Notes under the pieces: model-generated | Told to the model about the DNA's origin: nothing | Database searches by the model: none | The model's input: the letters and a program-made list of their open reading frames with translations, nothing else | Part shown: piece by piece, positions 1 through 7,747 of the stretch | Layout of the letters: the number at the start of each line of letters is the position of its first letter | How positions within the stretch are numbered: the first letter of the stretch is position 1 | Virus record (IMG/VR): IMGVR_UViG_3300029986_000928 | Span: 1 to 30,761 of that record | From: a virus | DNA length: 30,761 bases | Direction: 5' to 3' (one strand) | Made by a program: the position numbers and the translations under genes

Positions 1-732
1 CATTGGTGCAGCTTCTGCAATGGACCTAAATTCATCCCCTTGCAGTTTCCCACTGCCAAGTGCCTGCGTAAGCTGCAGCATGGCATCTTTTTGCTGCTCT
101 AATCCGGTCCCGCCAACAGTAAAGAGTTTTTGAATATTTTCAACAAACGGGACAATTACTTGTGGATCAGGAAAAGCCTCTTTTGCAGTTAATCCGATTT
201 TTGCCACAGCATCAGCCATTCCTGAATAACTACCTCGCGCCCTTAGAGCCGAATAATAGATCTGATCATTGAGCGCTACAGCTTGTTCTTGGCTGCTTGT
301 TATTAGCTTAATTCTGGCTACAATTCCACTATATTCATCACTCAATGAAGTAAGCTTATTTGCAGCTTGTGTTAACAATTCGACAATTTTCGTGATAGCC
401 ATAACTACCATACTTGCCAGCGTGAATTTCGCAAATGCATTCCCCATAGAATCTCCTATTCTATTGACTGCACCAGATATTCCATTCACGTTATTCTTTA
501 GATTATTTGCTGATGTCGAAGCAGTATTAAACCCACCTGCACTTGCATAAGCTGCCGCTCCAATATTTTCAATTTGAATGGCTGCTGCATGCGGCACAGC
601 ATTTTCTATTTTATTTGCCGCCACAGCTGCTTTTTCAAATTTTCCAGTTGTAGCTTCAGCAGCCTTGGCCATCTTTTGAAACTGTGGCGTAACACCATCC
701 GACAAAGCAATTGACTGCTCAATTGTTGCCAA
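1..732 (-). CDS. Tape measure protein, N-terminal part (cut by window edge)
   Basis: The minus-strand frame is open from 732 to the left edge and gives about 244 residues without a stop. It encodes the N-terminal domain of phage tape measure proteins, which set tail length and later pass through the tail tube. The segment GKLQGDEFRSIAEAAPM near the window edge is a hallmark of the tape-measure N-terminal domain (TIGR02675 type). A hydrophobic stretch lies around residues 90-105. I chose the TTG at 732 because AAAGGA stands 10 nt upstream and the resulting start, MATIEQSIALSDGVTPQF, looks like other tape measure starts. An ATG at 762 in the same frame lacks a ribosome site. The rest of the gene lies left of the window. 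Confidence 0.9.
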   Translation of the reverse strand, partial: MATIEQSIALSDGVTPQFQKMAKAAEATTGKFEKAAVAANKIENAVPHAAAIQIENIGAAAYASAGGFNTASTSANNLKNNVNGISGAVNRIGDSMGNAFAKFTLASMVVMAITKIVELLTQAANKLTSLSDEYSGIVARIKLITSSQEQAVALNDQIYYSALRARGSYSGMADAVAKIGLTAKEAFPDPQVIVPFVENIQKLFTVGGTGLEQQKDAMLQLTQALGSGKLQGDEFRSIAEAAPM

Positions 733-761
733 AATATCACCATCCTTTCTATAAGCAGGCA

Positions 762-858
762 TAAAAAATCCGCCCTATATAAACGGGCCTCTTCCTACTA
801 ACAGTTTTATGCTTTCAACTGTCTACTGTAAAAAAGAGAACCTGTCCATATTGGGCGG
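762..858 (-). terminator. Probable terminator of the exported moron gene
   Basis: An 11-bp inverted repeat with one mismatch (848-858 against 770-780, core CCGCCC/GGGCGG) encloses a smaller ACAGTT/AACTGT hairpin (817-822 with 801-806). On the minus strand the outer stem is followed at once by ATTTTTTAT. It lies just after the stop of the exported protein gene and just before the tape measure gene. The long loop makes termination strength uncertain. Confidence 0.45.
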
Positions 859-874
859 TTTTATCTGAATAAGC

Positions 875-1444
875 TTACTTTAGCACGCCTCCTGAATCTA
901 ATTTAACTGTATCATTTCCACGTTTTCCCACATTTGCCTTATGCTTATAATCAATATAACACTGAACAATTCGTTCAGCATCTGTTGAAAACGCCTGCGT
1001 CTCAAACCAATCATTATATGCTCCCGGAAAATTTTTTCTAAGAAAAAGTTCAAATGCTGTTCCTGGATATGACAAAAATACATTATTAGTTTTTGCCCGA
1101 GTTATCTTATATTCAGTCTCATTATAAGTAAAATAAAAATACTCATTCAAATCAATTCCCCTAAGATCCTGATAGGTAACATGCATAGAAGTAAAATTGT
1201 CATCAGACGTATCCTGAAAATATATTTGAAATTTATCGTCTCTTGGGTATCCACTCATTTTCAAATATCCATCATAAGCACCTTCTCCATCCGTGACAAC
1301 TAAATTTTTTGCATAAATTTTTGTTTGATTAACGATTACAAAGTATTGGTCATCTGTTTTTTCTTTGGACGTCTCTGCAAAACATGTCGATATCAAAAAA
1401 AAGCAGAAGACCATTAATAAAATAATTTTTCGTGTCATCTTCAT
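875..1444 (-). CDS. Exported protein of unknown function (probable moron)
   Basis: About 189 residues. The N-terminus is a clear Sec signal peptide: basic MKMTRK, a hydrophobic core of about 14 residues, then STCFA with cleavage likely after FAE or FA, near residue 23. The mature part is polar, rich in Tyr, Phe, Asp and Asn, with no domain that I recognise. An exported protein between the tail chaperone and tape measure genes does not fit a tail function. It has its own extended -10 promoter upstream and a hairpin downstream, the usual signs of a moron, a gene expressed from the prophage for the host's benefit or for exclusion. The start is uncertain: the first ATG and the ATG two codons on both have a GGA/GAGGA site at a usable distance. 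The gene looks AT-richer than the tail genes around it. Confidence 0.75.
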   Translation of the reverse strand: MKMTRKIILLMVFCFFLISTCFAETSKEKTDDQYFVIVNQTKIYAKNLVVTDGEGAYDGYLKMSGYPRDDKFQIYFQDTSDDNFTSMHVTYQDLRGIDLNEYFYFTYNETEYKITRAKTNNVFLSYPGTAFELFLRKNFPGAYNDWFETQAFSTDAERIVQCYIDYKHKANVGKRGNDTVKLDSGGVLK

Positions 1445-1472
1445 ACATCCTCATCCATGATATTTTCCCACT

Positions 1473-1481
1473 ATTATATCA
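1473..1481 (-). promoter_or_regulatory. Extended -10 promoter of the exported moron gene
   Basis: On the minus strand, TGATATAAT contains a perfect TATAAT (1478-1473) with the TG extension one base upstream. No good -35 hexamer is visible, which is common for extended -10 promoters. It lies about 30 bp before the start of the 875-1444 gene and only 8 bp past the stop of the frameshifted tail chaperone, so it would drive the moron separately from the tail operon. Confidence 0.5.
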
Positions 1482-1485
1482 TAAA

Positions 1486-2096
1486 TTAATGATGTTTTCT
1501 TTTTGCATCTTCTGCCTCTTTTTTATCCCGTTTCATTTTTATTGCAATCGCTGCAAAAACAAAGGCTCTTTCATTCTCCGGAAGACTAAATAATTCATGT
1601 GGAAATTTATGGAATTTGAGGAGAGCGTAATATGCTATATTCGCATATGGATCGCCCTCCTCAATTAGTTTTTTGCCTGTTTGATCTTTTCATCCATGCC
1701 GACTTGGAAACCGTTGGCTTGCGTAACGGCCATATAAAGGTCCGTATATTCTCCAGGTGTCAGCATCTTTTTGACGAGTTCTTCCGCTCCGACAACACCA
1801 TAAGATTCTTGTAGCTGTGCACTGTTTAAATTTGGATACACGACACATTCACAAATTAATGCCGTTGCGTATTTATCTTGATCAAGCGACGTCGCAGTCT
1901 GTCGAGACCCTGGAATAAACTCTTTTTTCTTACATGAATTTTGAAGAGACTCATTTTCATCGCTTGTAAGAACACGAATCTCCCAATCCAGCGGCGTTTT
2001 ATCAGCCCCCAAAAATCTTTTTGATGCCACATATTTTACATTTTCTGCTTTAATTGCATTTTCGGCCAAAAAGGCCTGTAAATTATCTTCTGCCAT
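1486..2096 (-). CDS. Tail assembly chaperone, long form made by -1 ribosomal frameshift
   Basis: This is the fusion product of the 143-residue chaperone below plus 60 residues read in the -1 frame, 203 in all. The zero frame ends with GCA AAA AAC TAA at 1676-1665. The heptamer A AAA AAC (1674-1668) is a canonical slippery site in the correct phase. After slipping, reading resumes at CTA (1668-1666) and runs through YANIAYYALLKFHKFPHEL to TAA at 1488-1486. The extension has no start codon or ribosome site of its own; the only nearby ATG is in another frame and stops after two more codons. Tail chaperones with short and long forms (lambda G/GT type) precede the tape measure gene in most long-tailed phages, and the position here fits. 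Coordinates span both frames, joined at 1668. Confidence 0.85.
1616..1674 (-). promoter_or_regulatory. -1 frameshift signal: slippery heptamer plus nested stem-loop
   Basis: Slippery A AAA AAC lies at 1674-1668. Three nucleotides later begins an 11-bp stem, TTGAGGAGGGC (1664-1654) with GCTCTCCTCAA (1626-1616), fully paired with one G-U. Its apical part contains a second 6-bp stem, ATATGC (1648-1643) with GCATAT (1635-1630), around a 7-nt loop. If the terminal A-U pairs fray, the spacer is 5-6 nt, the normal range for a stimulatory structure. The GAGGAG at the base of the stem also looks like a Shine-Dalgarno sequence, which can itself stimulate -1 slippage in bacteria. Confidence 0.85.
1665..2096 (-). 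CDS. Tail assembly chaperone, short form (XkdN-like)
   Basis: 143 residues. It sits in the place of PBSX xkdN, between tube and tape measure, and its sequence style fits that family: a mixed alpha/beta N-terminus (SKRFLGADKTPLDWEIRVL) and a C-terminal segment ending LTPGEYTDLYMAVTQANGFQ, where the conserved 'MLxPGEY' pattern is typical. It binds the tape measure protein during tail assembly and is not expected in the virion. Its last codons form the slippery site described above. The ATG start is separated by 16 bp from the tube gene stop. AGAGAGGAT lies in front of it. Confidence 0.85.
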   Translation of the reverse strand: MAEDNLQAFLAENAIKAENVKYVASKRFLGADKTPLDWEIRVLTSDENESLQNSCKKKEFIPGSRQTATSLDQDKYATALICECVVYPNLNSAQLQESYGVVGAEELVKKMLTPGEYTDLYMAVTQANGFQVGMDEKIKQAKN

Positions 2097-2112
2097 TTAT
2101 ATCAATCCTCTC

Positions 2113-2592
2113 TTATTGCATACCATTAAGCTGCGTGAATTCTTCGGGAAGTTCAAAGTCTTCAAATGTAAAGTCTACATCCTGCTCAAGCCAATCTCCA
2201 TCCGCATCAAAAGATGACAGAATCGATTCATCAAGGTTGCAATCCTTATAAATAACAGTCTGCCGACCTGCAGAAGATGTTTTATCTTCATTTGTTGTCT
2301 GAATATCAAAATAAATATCCTCGCCTGTATCTTTGTACTTTTTAACAAGTTTCGTAAACATGGATGTCGTATGATAGATTGTCATTTTTCCGGTACCTTC
2401 ACCGCCGGTTGTTTTATGGCCTACCATGGTACGTCCAAGAATCGGCACTTCTTTTTTTGTCTTCTTGAATTTCCCTTCAAAATTCTTTGCCTGCAGCAAT
2501 AAATAACGATTTCCATCAACCGTTATATAACAGCTGGCCAATTTTGCCGCTACAGCATCTTTGGCCAGCATCGTTCTAATTGCATCACCCAT
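2113..2592 (-). CDS. xkdM: Tail tube protein (XkdM family)
   Basis: 159 residues. It is the inner tail tube protein of contractile tails, polymerising inside the sheath. The family is recognised from ARTMLAKDAVAAKLASCYIT-like N-terminus followed by alternating beta strands, from the 'NFEGKFKKTKKEVPILGRTM' block and from the acidic C-terminal DVDFTFEDFELPEEF. Length matches XkdM proteins (about 145-160). It directly follows the sheath gene, as in PBSX. Start ATG has GGAGG-type spacing (GGAGGCGAATATATAA upstream). No oddities. Confidence 0.93.
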   Translation of the reverse strand: MGDAIRTMLAKDAVAAKLASCYITVDGNRYLLLQAKNFEGKFKKTKKEVPILGRTMVGHKTTGGEGTGKMTIYHTTSMFTKLVKKYKDTGEDIYFDIQTTNEDKTSSAGRQTVIYKDCNLDESILSSFDADGDWLEQDVDFTFEDFELPEEFTQLNGMQ

Positions 2593-2613
2593 TTATATAT
2601 TCGCCTCCTTCAC

Positions 2614-3969
2614 TTACGCTACAATTACATTCATGTAAAGTTTTTCCATACACATGGTTGGCTGCACCTGGTATTCACTCAAAACTGATTCCTTGGATTC
2701 GCCTTGTGTAGGAATTGGAACATCATCCGGACTAAAGTTTTGGATGGCCCTCACGCGTTGATATTCCTTGTGAAGCGCTACGATATCGCCCCACAGAGCA
2801 ACACGGCCATCTGGATCATTCTGCTCTTTGCCAAGATACGTTTTATTAAAGAGCCGTGCCACATCAATCGCAATCTGATCCAAAACTCGAATAACCTGAT
2901 TTGCTGAAAAATCTTCATTTTTCTTTTTGCTAAACGAAGTAAATGTATTGATATCCCTCAAAATATTAACATTTCCAACCACATTCCCCGATACAGAATC
3001 GGTCACGCCATGGAAAATCAGCATACCATCTGTAATCGCTTTTTCAAGTTCGGATTGTTTATGTGTTGTATCAATCGTAAATTCACCGTCATAGGTTTTA
3101 TTGGTACAAGATGCATTGATGGCACAAGACGCCTCTGCACCGGTTACCCAATACACGACTGCTGCTGGAGAAACGCCATCATCCTTTACCTTATTTTTTA
3201 TAGAAATAACCCCTTCAAAGTCAACGCCTAACTTATTATAGAGAACCGTTTGGAATTTCGCACCGACTGCATCACGCATACGTCTTGTAAACTGAATGAA
3301 TAAATCTTGAATGGTAGTGTCTGTACCTACATACCCCAGTGTATTGAAATAGTACGGTTCAATTTTATCAAGATATTCCTGATACTGAATACCACTTACT
3401 GCATCGCCATTCGTGCCGCCAGCAAGCGGCGTACCTGCCGTTGCGGTCATTGCATCCGTACGAATAAACGTTACATAATCATTATCGGCTGTATCATCCC
3501 AGCCACCGACAGCTGCCTGCTTATCGACTATAGTTTTGGAGCTATCCACCGCCATATAAGTCGTTACATCAAATTTGGTTGCATCATCGACATTGGCTGC
3601 GATAACAACCGTCAAATCATTGCCTCGAATCCCGCCATATTTTGCTGCAGCAATGACGCATTTTGCTTTAGCTGCATTGTTATTGATTCGGTAAAAATAA
3701 CCCGTTTTTAGATTTTTGAATAGGTCCCGCAGGCCTTTAAGTTTATCTGAAGTGTAATCATAACCGAAATATTTCATACTATATTTTTGAAAATCATCCG
3801 CACCAACGGTAAAAACTTCGCCTTCTGGACCCCAATCAAGCGTCAGTGGCATGGTTCCATAACCGCGATCGGCAATATCGGTTTTTGCCCGAACTTTGCT
3901 GACAAAATTTATATATGCACCTGGTAGTTTTTTATTTTGAAACAGCCAGGTACCTCCTCCTAACGCCAT
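2614..3969 (-). CDS. xkdK: Contractile tail sheath protein (XkdK family)
   Basis: 451 residues, normal for PBSX-type sheath proteins. The N-terminus (KLPGAYINFVSK) is the typical sheath handshake strand, followed by ADRGYGTMPLTLDWGPEGEV. The middle region (residues roughly 85-330) contains the variable protruding domains. The C-terminus VIRVLDQIAIDVARLFNKTYLGK followed by QVQPTMCMEKLYMNVIV is the conserved core that carries the C-terminal strand linking subunits. The protein wraps the tube and contracts on infection, so this phage should have a myovirus tail. It is followed after 21 bp by the tube gene, in the canonical order. Confidence 0.95.
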   Translation of the reverse strand: MALGGGTWLFQNKKLPGAYINFVSKVRAKTDIADRGYGTMPLTLDWGPEGEVFTVGADDFQKYSMKYFGYDYTSDKLKGLRDLFKNLKTGYFYRINNNAAKAKCVIAAAKYGGIRGNDLTVVIAANVDDATKFDVTTYMAVDSSKTIVDKQAAVGGWDDTADNDYVTFIRTDAMTATAGTPLAGGTNGDAVSGIQYQEYLDKIEPYYFNTLGYVGTDTTIQDLFIQFTRRMRDAVGAKFQTVLYNKLGVDFEGVISIKNKVKDDGVSPAAVVYWVTGAEASCAINASCTNKTYDGEFTIDTTHKQSELEKAITDGMLIFHGVTDSVSGNVVGNVNILRDINTFTSFSKKKNEDFSANQVIRVLDQIAIDVARLFNKTYLGKEQNDPDGRVALWGDIVALHKEYQRVRAIQNFSPDDVPIPTQGESKESVLSEYQVQPTMCMEKLYMNVIVA

Positions 3970-3975
3970 ATATCA

Positions 3976-4185
3976 TTACTCCTTTCCATTGATTTTTTCT
4001 TTAATCGGTTTCGAAAGAATCGTTTTAATTTTCGCATCTGCTTCTTTTAATGTATATTCTCGATCCGGATCCAGCGCAATCATGATGATATCGCATTGTT
4101 CACGGTATTTTTTTGAGCCTGATAAGGCTTCCCGTGTATACGTCGGTTCTGATGCTATTGCTGCTGTTTTTTCTTCATCAGCCAT
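3976..4185 (-). CDS. Small conserved-looking phage protein of unknown function
   Basis: 69 residues, charged, with a compact C-terminal half (EYTLKEADAKIKTILSKPI) that reads like a short helical domain. I do not recognise a family. It lies 2 bp after the terminator-type gene and 6 bp before the sheath gene, so it is translated within the tail operon, with AAAGGTAG upstream of its ATG. Small genes at this spot are common in PBSX-like clusters and may help sheath or tail-completion assembly; that is inference from position. Confidence 0.75.
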   Translation of the reverse strand: MADEEKTAAIASEPTYTREALSGSKKYREQCDIIMIALDPDREYTLKEADAKIKTILSKPIKEKINGKE

Positions 4186-4187
4186 AC

Positions 4188-4622
4188 TTAATCACTACCT
4201 TTCAAGTGTTGTGTTTGTGCAAGTGTCTGCATTTTAGGCACTGGATCAAGCACCCGAAACACAAAAATATTATAATTTACGAAAAAATGCAGTACGTTAT
4301 TCTGCACATTGGCAGACATATCAGTACCACGAATCAAATCATCCCCAAGATTGATATATTCCATCCCCATTAAAAGCGTTTGCTTAATCGTATTGCATTC
4401 ACGTGTAATGCTCTTATCGCCCTTTGGAAAATACTGAATATCAAAACTGTGCGTTTGTCGATAGCGATTGCGCATCACAAGCTCGTGCCCATCTATCAAA
4501 TCGACAACGAAAAAGCAGGGTTCTTTAAAATCCTGCTTAACCTCATCAATATGAATTTCATACATTTCACCAAATAATTCGTACAACCGCTTAGCGATTC
4601 CATCAATCATCTCATTTTCCAT
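4188..4622 (-). CDS. Tail terminator/completion protein (DUF6838-like, XkdJ position)
   Basis: 144 residues. The pattern of an N-terminal helix (MIDGIAKRLYELFGEMYEIHIDE), a strand with EPCFFVVDL, then RNRYRQTHSFDIQYFP and a C-terminal strand NNVLHFFVNYNIFVF matches the phage tail terminator-like family DUF6838, which lies between the gp10-like and sheath genes in many Bacillota prophages. It would cap the tail tube and form the tail side of the neck. Its start overlaps the end of the gp10-like gene by 11 bp. Confidence 0.8.
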   Translation of the reverse strand: MENEMIDGIAKRLYELFGEMYEIHIDEVKQDFKEPCFFVVDLIDGHELVMRNRYRQTHSFDIQYFPKGDKSITRECNTIKQTLLMGMEYINLGDDLIRGTDMSANVQNNVLHFFVNYNIFVFRVLDPVPKMQTLAQTQHLKGSD

Positions 4623-5172
4623 CCAGCACCTCCCTCAAAAACACTTCAAATTTCCTTTTGATGATTCCCGGAGCCTGCGTCTGCAACTCTTTTTCTGAAA
4701 TTGTCATCATGAACTGTCCTTTTACCCAGCCAGCTTTGAGCCGCTTTCCAATCGCCTGGACAAATCGACCAGGTTCTTGCCGATGGCCAAATTCTACATA
4801 ACTGGCATATGATACAGGATTTGTAATTGTAATTTGATAATTGCGCCCAACCTTATCCACTTTGAGCGACTGCGCATATTGTAAGGAATTTACCGTACCA
4901 CCGGACTCTGCTTCGGCTTCTGTTTTTGCCGTCCAGCCCCGTCGTAATACCCCGCCTTGCGAAATACGCTTTTGCTTACTCTTGCCATTGCCCAAAACAA
5001 CCGTTTCAAAAGTACCTTTCCCGACTGGCGTCCGCTTAATAACTTTCGCTAAAAAGCGCGCCGCAAGTTCTCTGGCACAGTCTTCATAAAACTGTTGTTT
5101 TTGTTGTCCATTTGCAGCTTTTTCTAATCGTTTTTGAAACGCTTTTAATTGACTAAAATCTGACTTACCCAT
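4612..5172 (-). CDS. HK97 gp10-like neck/tail-completion protein
   Basis: 186 residues. HK97 gp10 family features: basic N-terminus, the motif KVIKRTPVGKGT around residues 38-50 followed by GGVLRRGWTA, a strand region, then NPVSYASYVEFGHRQEPGRFV, where 'YAxxVExGH' is the signature. The C-terminus is a long helix. Its family adapts the head connector to the tail. The ATG overlaps the upstream stop (TAATG), so translation is coupled to the YqbH-like gene. Confidence 0.9.
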   Translation of the reverse strand: MGKSDFSQLKAFQKRLEKAANGQQKQQFYEDCARELAARFLAKVIKRTPVGKGTFETVVLGNGKSKQKRISQGGVLRRGWTAKTEAEAESGGTVNSLQYAQSLKVDKVGRNYQITITNPVSYASYVEFGHRQEPGRFVQAIGKRLKAGWVKGQFMMTISEKELQTQAPGIIKRKFEVFLREVLDGK

Positions 5173-5555
5173 TATGGATGCTCCTCATACAGCTCAAGGT
5201 TAATTTCTTGATGCGTTGAATAAACAGCCGCCTTACCGCTTTGCTTATAGGCTTCTGTACGGCCGTTCTGCACCACGTTTATTTTACTGCCGGGTTTAAT
5301 TACAAGATCCGGTGCTATAAATAATGTAATGGATTGTTCTAGTGAATCAGCCGTTTGTGAAGGCCCTGTTGCCGGTGCCGAAGAATACGACAACCGACAT
5401 GCTTGATCTTTGTAGGCTGTAATGTCCTTCTCTTCGGTAATATGTGTTACTGGATCTTTCACTTTCCCATATTCAGTAACAGTGCAACGGCCTTCATATG
5501 TTTTTTCCTGGGCTTTTCTAGCTAAACGCCGAGCCCGATCGATTGCACTTGTCAT
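5172..5555 (-). CDS. Head-tail connector / head closure protein (YqbH/XkdH-like)
   Basis: 127 residues. N-terminal basic helix (RARRLARKAQEKTYEGRCTVTEYGKV), then a beta-rich body with CRLSYSS, SITLFIAPDLVIKPGSKINV and a C-terminal YSTHQEINLELYEEHP. This layout is that of the YqbH/XkdH family that follows the gp6-like connector in PBSX and skin. It probably seals the portal after packaging. GGCGGGTGAG precedes the ATG, which overlaps the stop of the gene upstream by 4 bp. Confidence 0.85.
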   Translation of the reverse strand: MTSAIDRARRLARKAQEKTYEGRCTVTEYGKVKDPVTHITEEKDITAYKDQACRLSYSSAPATGPSQTADSLEQSITLFIAPDLVIKPGSKINVVQNGRTEAYKQSGKAAVYSTHQEINLELYEEHP

Positions 5556-5899
5556 TTCCAGCTCACCCGCCTATATCGATTTAACTGCATTGTGTAATTT
5601 TTAAGCAAAGCATCTTTAAAATTTGAATCAACACCGGCTCTAAACTGCGTTGTGGTATCGCCTTCGGCAATGGATGAAACGATCATCGGCAAATCCGCTT
5701 CTCCAATACTCTCATTTCTGTATAAATCAATTGCCATCCGGTAAGCTGTATTTGCTAGGCCGGATGGCAATTCAGAAATATTACAGTAATTCAAGATTGT
5801 TTCACTCACATCGTCCAGGATAAACGCAAGATTTACATCCTGCGTTGTATCCGTGACCGCAATCCCAAGCAAAGATTTTAACGTTTCAACAGTCAACAT
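5552..5899 (-). CDS. Head-tail connector protein (gp6/YqbG-like adaptor)
   Basis: 115 residues from the chosen ATG. Sequence MLTVETLKSLLGI, then 'DVNLAFILDDVSETILNYCN' and 'AYRMAIDLYRNE', is the typical all-helical phage gp6-like adaptor (PF05135 type), which binds beneath the portal. A GTG nine bases upstream (5908) is in frame and overlaps the capsid stop, but the ATG at 5899 fits the weak GGGTGA site better. It lies directly after the capsid gene, as usual. Confidence 0.87.
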   Translation of the reverse strand: MLTVETLKSLLGIAVTDTTQDVNLAFILDDVSETILNYCNISELPSGLANTAYRMAIDLYRNESIGEADLPMIVSSIAEGDTTTQFRAGVDSNFKDALLKNYTMQLNRYRRVSWK

Positions 5900-5904
5900 G
5901 ACAA

Positions 5905-6903
5905 TCACCCAATCTTATGTTTGAAAGCAACGATGCGAATCTGTTTCGGTTCATATACCGGTAGCCAGTTTTGAGCATCTTTCAATTCGGCACGGCTTGG
6001 ACCTTCGACTTTTGCAACCTTTGCATTCGTAAATTTAACGCCGCGTGGATGCAGAATCATTGTTTTACGATTGATGAGATAATCCACACCCGATCCTTTC
6101 TTTTTATCACGATCAATTTCTGTCGCTACAAAACCAACCGGCGACCCATTGCCCAGAGCAATCGCTCCCTGACCAAACAGATACGAGGTGTAAACTCCAT
6201 CGGCTACCGGACACCCATCGTCAATTACAACGCGTTTCCCCTGATATGCATCAAATGACACATCGACACTTGGATGTTCTGTCGTAATTAAATTCTGTTT
6301 TTTGAGATAGGACCACGTTGCGCTATGCATAGCCACCGCTGTGAGTTGCGCCTGGGCATCTCCTAAAAGCTGTTGTGCATCAATAAAGGAACTTGCCGAC
6401 CAAAGTTTCCCTGCATCGCTCTTCACTCCTGAAATATCCAGTAAATTTGTTGCAAGCGGCGTTGTGGCTGCACCACCATCTGGTGTGTACGTACCAAAAA
6501 TGCCATTTAATACGGCAATCAGTTCTTTTTGCATATCACGCGCCCAAAAACTTGCGACTAAACTTGCAATGGCTGCCATCGGATCTGAACCGGCAAGAGC
6601 CGCGGCAAGGTCTGTACCAGCCCACATTTTAGCCCTCCGGATAATGGCTGCCACATCTTTTTTCGATTCAATTTTATTTGCTTCAAGGTCAGCATCTTCA
6701 ATAATCTGTTCGGATTCACCTGTAAGATCAGCAAAGAACGGCATATTGATGGTTGGTGCTGCCTGACTTGCTAAACGGTCAAATTCTGCATCTGTTGTGA
6801 TAATACCGCACTGGATTAGAGCAGATAACTCGGCCGTACGTCGAATAACATACGGATTGAAAAGAGCGGGTACGATCACATCGGATAATTTTGTAATTGG
6901 CAT
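5905..6903 (-). CDS. Major capsid protein (gp13-like family)
   Basis: 332 residues. The start MPITKLSDVIVPALFNPYV and following RTAELSALIQCGII are characteristic of the gp13-like major capsid family (HK97 fold, PF20036 type). The central AGSDPMAAIASLVASFWARDMQ matches its long spine helix region and the C-terminus NAQNWLPVYEPKQIRIVAFKHK-like segment is the conserved A-domain end. No N-terminal scaffold domain is present; the separate scaffold gene lies immediately upstream, 15 bp away. This should be one of the most abundant products of the operon. Confidence 0.9.
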   Translation of the reverse strand: MPITKLSDVIVPALFNPYVIRRTAELSALIQCGIITTDAEFDRLASQAAPTINMPFFADLTGESEQIIEDADLEANKIESKKDVAAIIRRAKMWAGTDLAAALAGSDPMAAIASLVASFWARDMQKELIAVLNGIFGTYTPDGGAATTPLATNLLDISGVKSDAGKLWSASSFIDAQQLLGDAQAQLTAVAMHSATWSYLKKQNLITTEHPSVDVSFDAYQGKRVVIDDGCPVADGVYTSYLFGQGAIALGNGSPVGFVATEIDRDKKKGSGVDYLINRKTMILHPRGVKFTNAKVAKVEGPSRAELKDAQNWLPVYEPKQIRIVAFKHKIG

Positions 6904-6918
6904 ATTCTATATTCCCCC

Positions 6919-7539
6919 TTAAATTGTGACTCCTGCTTCAGCAGCCAAAGCTTTTGCCTGTGCAGGATCTTCTGTTAATATTTTTCCTTGTTCTGTGAGA
7001 TTGAAACTGTCTTTTGCAAATGGATTTTTACTGGCGCTGCCATCCGCACCACCATTTGGCACATAGTTTGCTTTGCCAGCCGCAGGTCTAAACAAAAACG
7101 CTTTACTCTCCTGCAGCGTTTTCACCTGTTCATCAAGACCTGTTATTTTGCCATCCTCCGATAAAATAAGCTTGGACTTGTCGAACAAGCCCACAACAAG
7201 ATCAACATCCTGCGCCTTATCTGCAATGGCTAATTTAATGGCGTTGGTAAATTGTAAATCCTTGAGTTTGGTTTCATATTCAGCAGTACTCGTTTTATTT
7301 GCTGTCTGTAAATCCCCAATTTGTTTTTTCAGACCTTCCACATCACCAGTCGATTTTTTCAACAAATCAAGCTGTTTATCACGTTCAACAACCTGACCTT
7401 CCAGGTCTTTCTTAGCTTCATTGACTTCGTTAAAACGTTCCTTGGTAACATATCCCTTGAATTCCTCACTACTAGCCGCCGCAACTTTTTGAGCAGTTGC
7501 TTCATCAAGCCCTAAAGCTATTAATTGTTCTTTTGTCAA
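6919..7539 (-). CDS. Capsid scaffolding protein (gp20-like)
   Basis: 206 residues. MTKEQLIALGLDEATAQKVA at the N-terminus, a long charged coiled coil (residues about 30-105: RFNEVNEAKKDLEGQVVERD and following) and a C-terminal NPFAKDSFNLTEQGKIL block are the signature of phage minor structural protein GP20 (PF06810), which acts as the internal scaffold. The C-terminal block interacts with the capsid protein. The start is TTG at 7539, preceded by AAGGGATGATTTCAA, and overlaps the TGA of the small upstream frame (TTGA), a coupling arrangement. Confidence 0.9.
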   Translation of the reverse strand: MTKEQLIALGLDEATAQKVAAASSEEFKGYVTKERFNEVNEAKKDLEGQVVERDKQLDLLKKSTGDVEGLKKQIGDLQTANKTSTAEYETKLKDLQFTNAIKLAIADKAQDVDLVVGLFDKSKLILSEDGKITGLDEQVKTLQESKAFLFRPAAGKANYVPNGGADGSASKNPFAKDSFNLTEQGKILTEDPAQAKALAAEAGVTI

Positions 7540-7700
7540 TTGAAATCATCCCTTCGTTCACATTTTTTAGCGCGGTTCATTCCGCTGTTGTCGTCTTGTT
7601 CTTTATCGCCTGCAATACTAAAAAGGCGAAACTCAGCTGATGTTATGACCGAAACATCTACGGAGATAAGTGGATCACCGCCTTTCACCTTGTAGCACAA
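7536..7700 (-). CDS. Possible small protein just upstream of scaffold (start unclear)
   Basis: A minus-strand frame of about 51-55 codons (KGGDPLISVDVSVITSAEF and on) stops in a TTGA overlap with the scaffold start, which suggests real coupled translation. Candidate starts are TTG 7700 or GTG 7688, both with no good ribosome site nearby. The strong site AAGGAGG at 7735-7729 instead serves an ATG at 7722 that reads only 15 codons in a different frame (stop at 7675) and overlaps this one. Either a leader peptide couples into this frame, or a frameshift or assembly error separates the two halves. I do not recognise the product. Confidence 0.4.
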   Translation of the reverse strand: MCYKVKGGDPLISVDVSVITSAEFRLFSIAGDKEQDDNSGMNRAKKCERRDDFN

Positions 7701-7747
7701 ACCATTTTACAAAAACAATCATCCGGATTCCTCCTTAAAAATGGGTA

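Noticed and set aside
3307-3711. Long plus-strand frame antisense to the tail sheath gene
   Set aside because: Lies inside a certain sheath coding region, no ribosome site, composition of an antisense shadow. Similar frames over terS (12439-12714), capsid (6341-6766) and helicase (20788-21198) are rejected for the same reason.
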